Positions 48,473-58,100 of a stretch of 64,000 nt of DNA are shown here, piece by piece. A model generated the notes under the pieces. It searched no databases. It had not been told where the DNA came from and worked only from the letters and a program-made list of their open reading frames with translations. The DNA lies in the IMG/VR virus record IMGVR_UViG_3300042563_003307, positions 124,001 to 188,000 of that record, one strand, 5' to 3'. Source of the DNA: a virus. Position 1 is the first letter of the stretch, and the number at the start of each line of letters is the position of its first letter. The position numbers and the translations under genes were made by a program.

Positions 48473-50716
48473 TTAGTATGGTGCGCAATTATTTGTAATT
48501 GTGCTTTCTTGATAGATAATAGTGCCTACAAATGTAGTCACTATATATTGATATCCGGTACCAAATTCAGGTTGATTATATTGATCAAAATAATACCAGT
48601 TTATATTTTCCGCAGATTCATATGAGTTACTATTGGGATTAAACCACCAATAATATGCCACAGGACTAGAACTATTTGTATATATTACGTATGGGTAACC
48701 GCATGCTCCTCCTAAACCAGCTTCCATACCTTTTATATATATTTCCGGTAAAGATTCATACGTTCCAGTATCTGGTATAATTATTGCAGTACCACTCCAC
48801 ATTATAGTAGTAGATCCTCCACTTGGAAAATTAGTATCACTTAACGTTACTTCAATTGTAGTTGAATCAACTAAAGTTTTACTAATTATTTGAATTCTAC
48901 TCGGTGAGCCAGGTTGAAGAGTTAAGTTATCAACTTGAGTTTGTGTAAAATAATATCCACCATTAGCAGTTATTGTAACTGGAAAGGAATATGTCGATCC
49001 TTGAATTTGAGATGCTTGTTTAATGGAATCCAATGTTCCATCAGTTCCATCATCTACTGCAGTTGCATACGCAGGGCGGTACTCAGGGGTCGATAATAAA
49101 TAAGAATGTTGTACTGTTAAAGGACTAATATATGCTGCCGTATTAATATTTAAAGTTGCGGTTTCTGAAGTGGCAGGATGTGAACTTATATTAATAACTA
49201 TAGAAATTGTAGTTGGATCGCCCGGAGCTACAGTTATACCTCCTTCTAGAATCGTAGCATATGCTGGTAATCCGGTAATACTTTCCGGAGTAACAACTGC
49301 CGACCAATAATATCCAGCCGGAAGAGTAACGGTCGACGTGAATGAATATGAATCACCAACTACATGATCAGTTATTGTATTTAACGGATGTGGATTTGGT
49401 ACAAGATTTTCCATCGCATCATCCAATAAAAATGTTAGTATAATTGGTGGATTTTGGCTTCCACCTCCATCGAACCAATATAAATCAGTTTTCCCTAAAT
49501 AAATAATTTGAGGTAGTTGTTTGATTTTAAAAGTTGTTCCAGTACCAGTACCTACATTACCTGAAGATGTATCCACTGTAGAAGTAATATTATAAACTAA
49601 TGTGGAAACTGAAGTTGCAGTCATATTTATGTTTGAACCTCCGGTGATATGTCTTCTAAAATTTGATGTAATTGCACTACCCTGTCCTGCTGGATTTTCA
49701 GAAAACGGGTTGTCATCTATAATGTAATTAAATTGACCTATCGAAGGAACTTGATGAGTATCAACTCCATTTGTCCATTGTTTCCCATGACAAAGATACC
49801 ATCCTTTGTAGTTTCCTACTCCTTTACCTGCCGATATACGTATCGGACTTGTATCACCTTGTGATGTTATACTTTCAGTATTTATAAACTTAGTGTTATC
49901 CGCAAATATAGAAGGTAAAATTGAAACTATAGTACCAAAAGGAACGGTTCCTCCAAGTTCTTGTACACTTTTAAATGTAACCCTTCCAGTATTATCTGCT
50001 GAAATGGCAATTTCATTAATATCTGCACCTTGATTTCCAATAATTAAACCATTTATAATTGAAGCAGGAGAATCAAATGTTGTTTTAGTTTTAAAGAATG
50101 TTCCACTTAAATTAATTAATAAACTATCTGGAGATGAAATTGAACTACGAAAACTAGTGCTTGCAGATCTATATGTACTTATTGAATTCTCAATTTCGAG
50201 AAATCCCATTGTCATTTGATCTTTTCCACCGAATTTTTCTAATCTAAAATCATAAGCGTTGCCAGGGATATCCCCATTTAAAAATCTTAAATTAGAAATA
50301 GAATACGGTTGTCTATAGATATTCCATTGATACTGTGTTTTTCCTCCAACTAATTCAGATTTTGTCCCGGATTCCGGATCGCTTTCAACATAACCAATAC
50401 TTACAACTGGAGCGGGATAGGAGTTGTTTCCAGAATGAATAGGTATTAAAGTATCTGCATCAATATTTCCAGGAGCGATCTTTTTCCAATAGTTACTAGA
50501 AATTGGACTTTGAGGTCCTTGGAATCCAGCATCTCCTATAGGTCCTTGGAATCCCGGCTGCCCAGTAGTACCTTGAGTTCCGGTCTGTCCAATAGGACCT
50601 TGAGGACCTCGAGGTCCTCCTCCATTTGCAACAAGTTGATCAAAATTATAATTGACATTGTCAAGTTTAATATTGTCAGAATCTGAAGTGTTTATATGTT
50701 TAAGACTAATTGGCAT
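48473..50716 (-). CDS. Tail fibre protein with collagen-like stalk, paralogue A
   Basis: 747 aa. Residues ~1-30 end in N-Y-N-F-D-Q-L-V-A-N-G-G-G, followed by a G-P-R-G-P-Q-G collagen-like segment (33-72). A conserved fibre module (N-Q-G-A-D-I-N-E-I near 230) and a tail-collar-like module (G-W-Y-L-C-H-G-K-Q-W near 305) follow. After Q-L-P-Q-I-I-Y-L-G-K-T-D-L-Y-W near 400 comes a unique ~340-aa C-terminal beta-rich region, likely the receptor-binding part. It shares the first ~420 residues with the genes at 51434 and 52851. Confidence 0.75.
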   Translation of the reverse strand: MPISLKHINTSDSDNIKLDNVNYNFDQLVANGGGPRGPQGPIGQTGTQGTTGQPGFQGPIGDAGFQGPQSPISSNYWKKIAPGNIDADTLIPIHSGNNSYPAPVVSIGYVESDPESGTKSELVGGKTQYQWNIYRQPYSISNLRFLNGDIPGNAYDFRLEKFGGKDQMTMGFLEIENSISTYRSASTSFRSSISSPDSLLINLSGTFFKTKTTFDSPASIINGLIIGNQGADINEIAISADNTGRVTFKSVQELGGTVPFGTIVSILPSIFADNTKFINTESITSQGDTSPIRISAGKGVGNYKGWYLCHGKQWTNGVDTHQVPSIGQFNYIIDDNPFSENPAGQGSAITSNFRRHITGGSNINMTATSVSTLVYNITSTVDTSSGNVGTGTGTTFKIKQLPQIIYLGKTDLYWFDGGGSQNPPIILTFLLDDAMENLVPNPHPLNTITDHVVGDSYSFTSTVTLPAGYYWSAVVTPESITGLPAYATILEGGITVAPGDPTTISIVINISSHPATSETATLNINTAAYISPLTVQHSYLLSTPEYRPAYATAVDDGTDGTLDSIKQASQIQGSTYSFPVTITANGGYYFTQTQVDNLTLQPGSPSRIQIISKTLVDSTTIEVTLSDTNFPSGGSTTIMWSGTAIIIPDTGTYESLPEIYIKGMEAGLGGACGYPYVIYTNSSSPVAYYWWFNPNSNSYESAENINWYYFDQYNQPEFGTGYQYIVTTFVGTIIYQESTITNNCAPY

Positions 50717-50733
50717 ACCTATCTATATTTAGA

Positions 50734-50744
50734 TTATATATTCT
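50734..50744 (-). promoter_or_regulatory. Late-type promoter element AGAATATATAA
   Basis: The minus strand reads TTAGAATATATAATCTAAATAT, 17 bases before the ATG of fibre paralogue A. Confidence 0.4.
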
Positions 50745-50764
50745 AATTTTTAGAGAGTATACTA

Positions 50765-51415
50765 TTATAGTTTTTGAATAAACAAGGTAACTATAGATGG
50801 TTGAGCATTATTATGTGCTGATCCACCGCCTATCGGTCTTGTAGAAAACTCCTTATTAGGCTTTGAAGTACTTCCGGGCCTATCAGTAAGTTGAACATTT
50901 AAAGCAGCAGGAGGTCCGTCTGTATATAGAGGTGGTACATTACTAGAATGCGAATATATATTTCCAGCCCATCCTCCACCGTCATTACCGTGTGTTGGAT
51001 ATTTATGTCCATGCTCCGGCATTTCACCAGTAGTTAAAATATGTGTTTTTTCACCAAAAGTAACTGGTACGCCATTAGCATACATATTCGGTTGAGCAAT
51101 ACTAGTACCATTATCGTCGGTAGCTGTAGTTCCCCAACCAACAGAAACTCTACCTGTTCGGTTTTTTGTTAAACCATTATATCCGTTACAAATCGCCCAT
51201 CCTAATCTTTCATTAGTTCCTATTCCATTTGCATCGAAGTTATTCGAAATATATGCATCAGTGCAGTCAATTTCTTTTATGTCTCCGGTTAGCCATTGGC
51301 TGTTTGCAAAAGCTAAAATAGCTTCTTCAGCATCTATATGCCTCTCTGCTGTTATATTACTTCCAGGAGCTAGCTTTTCGGAAATAATTTGTAATACTTC
51401 ATTATATGTCGCCAT
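50765..51415 (-). CDS. Tail-collar-domain fibre protein
   Basis: 216 aa. L-G-W-A-I-C-N-G-Y near residue 80, V-S-V-G-W-G near 100, H-I-L-T-T-G-E-M-P-E-H-G-H near 130-142 and the final H-N-N-A-Q-P-S-I-V-T-L-F-I-Q-K-L are the hallmarks of phage tail-collar (short tail fibre tip) domains; the H-G-H motif can bind metal in T4 gp12. It lies between two fibre paralogues and may form the tip of one of them. Confidence 0.85.
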   Translation of the reverse strand: MATYNEVLQIISEKLAPGSNITAERHIDAEEAILAFANSQWLTGDIKEIDCTDAYISNNFDANGIGTNERLGWAICNGYNGLTKNRTGRVSVGWGTTATDDNGTSIAQPNMYANGVPVTFGEKTHILTTGEMPEHGHKYPTHGNDGGGWAGNIYSHSSNVPPLYTDGPPAALNVQLTDRPGSTSKPNKEFSTRPIGGGSAHNNAQPSIVTLFIQKL

Positions 51416-51433
51416 AATTTATTTTTATTTTTA

Positions 51434-52822
51434 TTAACCTGCATTATAATCTGATAATGCATAGTCAGTTTGATTATAGTCTGTTGTTATAAGTTGTCCT
51501 TCGCCTAATTGTGACCAATATAAATTACTTACTCCTAAATAAACAATTTGAGGTAGTTTTTTAATTTTAAATTGTATACCTGAATTATTTGATGAGATTT
51601 GTGGATCATTTGAATCATTTGAAAGATCAATATCATACAAAGCGCTACTCTCTCCGGATTCATCTGCATCCACAAAAATAAGAGCTCCTCCAATTAATTG
51701 AATTTCATCATTAGTTACACTTTTATATCCTTGACTATTAGGATCCGCAGACTGTGGATTATTAATAATTTGATATGAATATGAATTAAGATCAGGAACT
51801 TGCCATTTGTAAAAATCAGGATTATTAGGATCAGTAATAACACCATCTGTCCACCTTTGTCCATTACAAACATACCAACCTAGATAATCTCCAATTCCAG
51901 CTCCCATTTTTATTTTTATAGGATTATTTAGATCTGAATTTGTATCGATGATTTGACTATAAACAAATCTAGACGGGTCACTAAATATTGAAGGTAATAT
52001 AGAAATAATAGTACCTATTTTAACACTACCTCCTAATTCTTCTGTCGTTTTAAAAGTTACATTACCAGCACTGTTAATTGCAGTTACTATTTTATTTACA
52101 TCTGCGCCTTGATTCCCAATACGTAATGCTGCATTAAAAGTAACCTGTTTTTCAAAAAAAGTATTTCCTAGAGTTGATCCACCAGATGTTGAAATATTAA
52201 ATAAATCAACTGCAGTATTTCCAGTACTTTTAATAATATGAGATTTTGCTTTTAAATTTAACTGTGAATTTTGATTATCAATAAAACCTAGATATAATTT
52301 AGATAATCCATCAGAATTATCCATGGTAATATCAAACGCATTACCAAAAACACCTGAACTTTTAAATCTTAAATTAGAAGCAACATTGCTACTACGTCTA
52401 TTAACAACCCATTGATATTTTGGTAAACCATTGGGTTGCTGCTGTGCTTCATATCCAGTATCTTCATCTGTGTAGCCGGCAGCAATAACAGAAGCATATA
52501 ATGGAGCAGGATCGATATTGTCAATAGGATGCTTTGAAAACATAGTTGCCATTACATTTCCACCATCTATTAAATTCTGAGAAACGACTACCCAATATGA
52601 ATCAGAACCTCCTACGTCCGGTCCTTTGGTTCCTTGACTTCCTCTACCACCCTGAACTCCTAATGCTCCTTTAAATCCTTGAGCACCATCATTTCCATTT
52701 GATCCTATATAACCTTTAGGACCTCCACCATTTGCAATAAGCTGATCAAAATTATAGTTAATTTTGTCCAGCTTAATATTATCAGTATCGAGTACTCTTA
52801 TCTGTTTAAGGTTAATTGTCAT
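51434..52822 (-). CDS. Tail fibre protein with collagen-like stalk, paralogue B (short)
   Basis: 462 aa. Same plan as paralogue A: N-Y-N-F-D-Q-L-I-A-N-G-G-G, collagen-like G-x-x run (~34-70), N-Q-G-A-D-V-N-K-I near 235, and V-G-T/K-I-G-T-I-I-S-I-L-P-S-I-F near 275. The collar-like G-W-Y-V-C-N-G-Q-R-W follows near 325, and the protein ends soon after Y-L-G-V-S-N-L-Y-W. It lacks the long C-terminal region of the other two, so its tip may be provided by the collar protein encoded next. Confidence 0.75.
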   Translation of the reverse strand: MTINLKQIRVLDTDNIKLDKINYNFDQLIANGGGPKGYIGSNGNDGAQGFKGALGVQGGRGSQGTKGPDVGGSDSYWVVVSQNLIDGGNVMATMFSKHPIDNIDPAPLYASVIAAGYTDEDTGYEAQQQPNGLPKYQWVVNRRSSNVASNLRFKSSGVFGNAFDITMDNSDGLSKLYLGFIDNQNSQLNLKAKSHIIKSTGNTAVDLFNISTSGGSTLGNTFFEKQVTFNAALRIGNQGADVNKIVTAINSAGNVTFKTTEELGGSVKIGTIISILPSIFSDPSRFVYSQIIDTNSDLNNPIKIKMGAGIGDYLGWYVCNGQRWTDGVITDPNNPDFYKWQVPDLNSYSYQIINNPQSADPNSQGYKSVTNDEIQLIGGALIFVDADESGESSALYDIDLSNDSNDPQISSNNSGIQFKIKKLPQIVYLGVSNLYWSQLGEGQLITTDYNQTDYALSDYNAG

Positions 52823-52826
52823 TTAG

Positions 52827-52837
52827 ATTTATATATT
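52827..52837 (-). promoter_or_regulatory. Late-type promoter element AATATATAAAT
   Basis: The minus strand reads ATAATATATAAATC, four bases before the ATG at 52822. Very close spacing, so assignment is weak. Confidence 0.3.
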
Positions 52838-52850
52838 ATTTTAATTATAA

Positions 52851-55163
52851 CTAACATTCCAATACGTCTATTATTTGACCAGTTGCCGACGCTCCTCCTA
52901 CGTTTAATTTTCCATAATCAACAGGAGATTCACCAAAAAGAGGACCATTCAAATATACTTTAGTATATTTACCAATTGTATTTGGTCTGTTTTGGTCTTT
53001 TATATTAATTAACGGAGGTGTAGCAGTTAATTCTCCAGTAATTAGTGAATATTCACCTTCATCCCATCCAACTGTAACATATAACGCAGATCCATAAGCC
53101 ATAACATGTTCAGCTAGCGTTGTTCCAGATGGAGGAGGTGTTAACTCAGTATTTGCAGCAACATATGTTATGTGAATCATCTGCGTTGCATCACAAACAG
53201 ATGCCGGTTCTGGCACTAATGGAGTAGGAGTAAGTTGGATTGCGCTATTATAACCCGGGTCATATAGATTGCCATTGCTTGGTTGGTATATTTCTACTCT
53301 ACAAACATAATCTCTAGTAAATGAAAAACCAACAAATATACTTCCATTCCAATATCTTCTAACTCCGGATGTACCTTCACGGTACCATCCTTTAGGTGCA
53401 TTAGTTCCGACAGGATACTCCGGTTGATCGTCAGACCATTTTAAAGTAGTCGCATTAATAAACAATGGTGCATTATACTGAAGATATAAATCACCAACAA
53501 AATTGCTAGGTCCATTTAATTCTTCAACAAGTAGGCTAGTTATCAAATTATTAGTTGTTCCTCCGCCACTACATGTAGCTCCTCTTTGAGTAAAATCAGT
53601 TCCATTCCAAAATATTGGATATCCATCAATATTTTTATACCATCCGGATGACACATAATCTGTTGTTCCATTATTAAACAATTTATATGTTGAAGGAATT
53701 GTAAACGTATTCCAATCTGTGTTTCCAGTCCAACTATAATACATATCAACTGGAAGAGAGCACGACATAAGAGCTCCAATAGTTCCTGGTTTCATTATTG
53801 GTTCTGTTAGCGTAATTGCATTTGTAGTAATAGGAGGCACATAAACTCCAGTATTCGACCATTTTAAATCATGATTTTCTAAGTAAACTATATGAATCAT
53901 TCTACTAGTTTCGTAGAGTCCAGAAGTACCCATAGTAATAGAACTAATTCCAGGAGATGTATTATTATTTAGAAATTCATTAGTATATCCTACGGTATAT
54001 ATTCCAGCTGCACTTGGTACTGCTGAAATTCGCATATCATATCCTCCAATTAATATTGGAGCATCTTCTAGAATTGTAATTGGATTTTGAGCATCACCAT
54101 TAGCACCTATAGTATAACTAAAGTTATTTAGATTTGGAGTTAAAAATTGATTAAAACCGCCAACTGTTTCCCATGTCTCTCCATTGCAAAGATACCATCC
54201 TTCATAATCAGTACCTGCCTTTCCTCTTCCATAAATATTATTTAATGGAGAACCGGCAGTTACGTTTATCGAATCATTTAACCAAAAGTGATCAGTGATA
54301 AATTCATTTGCTCTAATTGAAACTATAGAACCTATTGGAAATGTTCCAAAAACGTCTTTAACGCTTTTCCATTCAACATCACCATTAGTATTTGTCGATA
54401 CAAGAACCCTATCTTCAGCAGCACCTGGTGTAAATCTAAATACATCTTGAGATGTTACTATTGTTCCAGCTGCACTGCCTAAATTAAATGGCCCACCAAT
54501 CCCACCATTATTGATAGTAATTTGGGAGTCAGTAATAACGATTGAATTATTTAATAAAGAATTAGTAATGCTACCTGTTTTGAGCACTATAGTCTGTGCA
54601 ACATATATAATCTTAAAATTTGAATCTGTTAAATCCGGAGTAATCTCAAAATTTGGATTACTACTATTAGATCCAAACTTAAAATTATAACCATTAAAAC
54701 CTCCGTTATCTTCGACTCTTAGATTAACCCAAGAACTATCTTTAGTTTTTATAACTTGAATCGGCGTGTCAATTGGATTAACTCCATCATTATATTCGCT
54801 ATCATTACCTAGAAATCCAATTCTTAAAGCAACTGGCGCTGATTGAATATCAGTAGCAGGGTTTTTTCTAGGAAATAAATATCCCGGTAAACCATTACCT
54901 TCTGGAAAATAATCCCAATCATTTAAACTCTCTGCTCCTTGAGGACCTTGGTAACCTTGAAGACCCTTATATCCAGTGTCTCCTTGAGCTCCCATATTTC
55001 CATCTCCACCATCTGCTCCGATAGTACCCTGAGGCCCTGGCATTCCTCCATTTGAAAGCTGATCAAAATTATAATTAATCTTATCGATTTTATCTTTAGA
55101 CCACCAGACTCCACTATTTGGATTAAGATCGGTTACAAAAAGTTCTTTTATATTAATAGCCAT
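52851..55163 (-). CDS. Tail fibre protein with collagen-like stalk, paralogue C
   Basis: 770 aa. N-Y-N-F-D-Q-L-S-N-G-G-M-P-G leads into a collagen-like segment to about 70. The fibre module and the collar-like G-W-Y-L-C-N-G-E-T-W near 325 follow, then V-Y-L-E-N-H-D-L-K-W near 430. A distinct ~330-aa C-terminus with repeated W-Y-x(3)-G-x(4)-W-N-G-x-x-F motifs (two copies, near 505 and 590) suggests a carbohydrate- or surface-binding tip. Paralogous to the genes at 48473 and 51434. Confidence 0.75.
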   Translation of the reverse strand: MAINIKELFVTDLNPNSGVWWSKDKIDKINYNFDQLSNGGMPGPQGTIGADGGDGNMGAQGDTGYKGLQGYQGPQGAESLNDWDYFPEGNGLPGYLFPRKNPATDIQSAPVALRIGFLGNDSEYNDGVNPIDTPIQVIKTKDSSWVNLRVEDNGGFNGYNFKFGSNSSNPNFEITPDLTDSNFKIIYVAQTIVLKTGSITNSLLNNSIVITDSQITINNGGIGGPFNLGSAAGTIVTSQDVFRFTPGAAEDRVLVSTNTNGDVEWKSVKDVFGTFPIGSIVSIRANEFITDHFWLNDSINVTAGSPLNNIYGRGKAGTDYEGWYLCNGETWETVGGFNQFLTPNLNNFSYTIGANGDAQNPITILEDAPILIGGYDMRISAVPSAAGIYTVGYTNEFLNNNTSPGISSITMGTSGLYETSRMIHIVYLENHDLKWSNTGVYVPPITTNAITLTEPIMKPGTIGALMSCSLPVDMYYSWTGNTDWNTFTIPSTYKLFNNGTTDYVSSGWYKNIDGYPIFWNGTDFTQRGATCSGGGTTNNLITSLLVEELNGPSNFVGDLYLQYNAPLFINATTLKWSDDQPEYPVGTNAPKGWYREGTSGVRRYWNGSIFVGFSFTRDYVCRVEIYQPSNGNLYDPGYNSAIQLTPTPLVPEPASVCDATQMIHITYVAANTELTPPPSGTTLAEHVMAYGSALYVTVGWDEGEYSLITGELTATPPLINIKDQNRPNTIGKYTKVYLNGPLFGESPVDYGKLNVGGASATGQIIDVLEC

Positions 55164-55166
55164 TAA

Positions 55167-58100
55167 TTATGCTTGTATTTTAACATGTATTTTAAAGTTA
55201 TATGAATATCCATATTTTTTATTATATATTAGTCTAAAACTTAAACCGTCATTTTGATAACTTTGAATATTGAAATTAGTTAACTCTACATAATTATCAG
55301 CAGTTAATTGTGATGTTTGAGTAACCGACACGAAACTCGTTTCTAATCCCTTACCTTCAATTCCATAAATTTTAATTGAATCAATAATAAAACGAGGGGA
55401 TATATTTGATTTTGAATAGATTTGCAAATCATCTTTTATCGAAGATTTATCTCCATATGAATTTGCAGCTTTAACGTATCTTCCGAAATATCTTTCAATT
55501 CCATCTTCAGTTAATTCATTTAATATTGCAGTTGATAAATAAAAATCTGCAATTACTTGAGATTCATCTTCAATCCAATGTATGGATGCTGTATTAGATT
55601 GTACAAACCTAATTTTATCTAAAACTTCAATTGAAAGCTCTTGAACATTATCAAATTTAGTTATATCATAAGTATCTCTGACCTTCATGATTGTTGATGC
55701 CATGAATGTTTTCTTTTCTACAGGACTTAATGTTCCATTTGTTGTTTCAGATTCTCCACCACTAAGGGCTCTTGTGAAATAATCTTTAGAATACTTAGAT
55801 TTAAAAACATTAATCTCTTTTTTATCAATTGCAATCTCTCCAATCATCGGATATAATGGTAATTTATCAGTTGTTTGAGAAAGTTTTAATATATTTTTCG
55901 AGTCTTGCTCATTAACTTTATGATAAAAATAGTTACTAATAAAACCATAGTTGTTTGTATTTTCTTTAAAAGAATCAAAAGAGATTCCTTTACCATTTAA
56001 CTTGTTGTACGCAATTAAAACAGATTCTTTTAACGCAGTTGTTGGAACTAATGGATCCTCTTCTATTTTAAGTACTTTTTTATCTGAATTAATATCTGAA
56101 AAAGTTATAATATCATTAAAAATAGGATTATAATCTCCATTCATTCTTCTCAAAATAGATACATATCCTCCATCTTTTCTATCTTCTACGATATTACCAA
56201 TTTGATTTGAAGATAGTCTAAACGCTTTTGGTCTTTCTGGATCTGAAGTTGGTTGTATAATAGAAGGTTTAACAACATCGACACCTGATTCTACCGAAAG
56301 AACAAAATCATTTTTTGATAGAGTTCCATCTTCAGCAATTGTAACATAGTTTACTTGTCCAAATGAATTAAATCTTTTAGAATATTTATAAGCACTAATT
56401 GAATCTAATAAATTTGCAAACTCATTTTTACCTCCTTGTGAATAATCAAAAGGTCCAGTTTCAGCTACCAAAGACATAAATTGTGGATCTAATCGACCCT
56501 CTAGAGGATATGGAGCAATAGGCGGATCATTAGGATTTATTGGTTGCGTCGGATTCGGTACAAATTTATACGGGTGTCCACTTACTAATATTGAAGTGTC
56601 ATCAATAACATCGATAACTTTTACTGCGTATGTATCTCCTGTCACTGTGAAATATATCCATGAATATTCGCCAATAGAATTTCTCTTAACAAACTCAGTA
56701 AACTTCGCAGTGCCATTATTTATTGATATAATCGATGCCTTAATAATAAAAGGAGTATCAGGGTCTGAATCTGGCTCTGGAGTTGATCCAATAAAATCAA
56801 TACGAAATGGAATTCTAGTATCTATAATATCACCGCCTAATGTTAAATCGTTTATAGTGTATAGCAAGTATCTATTAATATCTTCTTCTGTTATGTCATT
56901 TTCAATAATCTTTAATTCTATGTTAACACAAATAAATTTAAACTTGTCATTTTTAACACAATTAAAAACAATTGAATTTGATGGAATAGTATCATCGCTA
57001 CTGTATGACAGATATGCTCCAAACTTATAATCACTTATGTCAATTCCTTTCAAGAACTCAGTTGGAATTTCATTTGTAATTTCTTTTCTTTTTTGGAAAA
57101 CATATCTAAGACCTCTAAAAACTGCCGATGAATTTTTTTCAAAATTACCTATATCAAATTTAGACCATAATCTTTTTGATTTATTATCAAACCACGACTG
57201 TGCAGAGTTGCTTGTATCAAAATAACCAGTCCAATTAAAATGTTTATCAAAATAATTAAACGTAGTACTTTTTAATTTATCAATGGTTAATCCTCCATCA
57301 CCTGCAAAATCTAAATAATTATTTAAGTCTTTTCTAGAGCCTAAAATGCTAGTTGGAATTCTATTTAAGTGAAAATGTTCCATATTCAAGGATTCAATAT
57401 TTCTTTTTGAATCCAATTCTATATTTGGCGATAAATTATCATCTCCAAACGCCTCGTTTACATTTAAAACATAAGGTAAATTTCTACCATTTGATGAATT
57501 CTTAAGTTCATATTTACAAATAGTCGGAACAACTCTACTTAAAAGAGCAGTTTCCTTAAGACTATTTTCTTTAAGACGGTCATATTCATTTAAGAGTTGA
57601 GTTTTTGCGACTGTTTCTGAAGTTTCCGCGGATAAAATATCTCTAAGACCTGAATAGAATAATGATGCAGTAGTTGTTGAAGACTCATCAAAATCATAAA
57701 CCAAATCTCCTAGGTCTGAGTTTCTTGTTGAGTAAAAATCAAAATCAAAATCTTTAAAATCATATGCAGCAAATTTACCATGAACCGTTTTATATTCATC
57801 ATAAACCTCATATACTCTATCATTTGAAAGTTTTGTAGCTCTATCTAAAATAACTCTATAGTAATTTGTATCAAATGGGTCTTGGTTAATCTCTATAATT
57901 CTAACAAATTTATCAGAATCTTTTTGTTTTAAGTATTCTCCAACTTGAACATTTCCAATTTCTGAAGATTTAACAAGAACTGATTGTCCTTCAGATGATC
58001 CAGCAATAGTTGTCCATATATTCCAAACATTTGGAATATTAGCGTTTAGTCCAATATCATCAAATTCACCATTATCAACATTAATAAAATCAACTAAATT

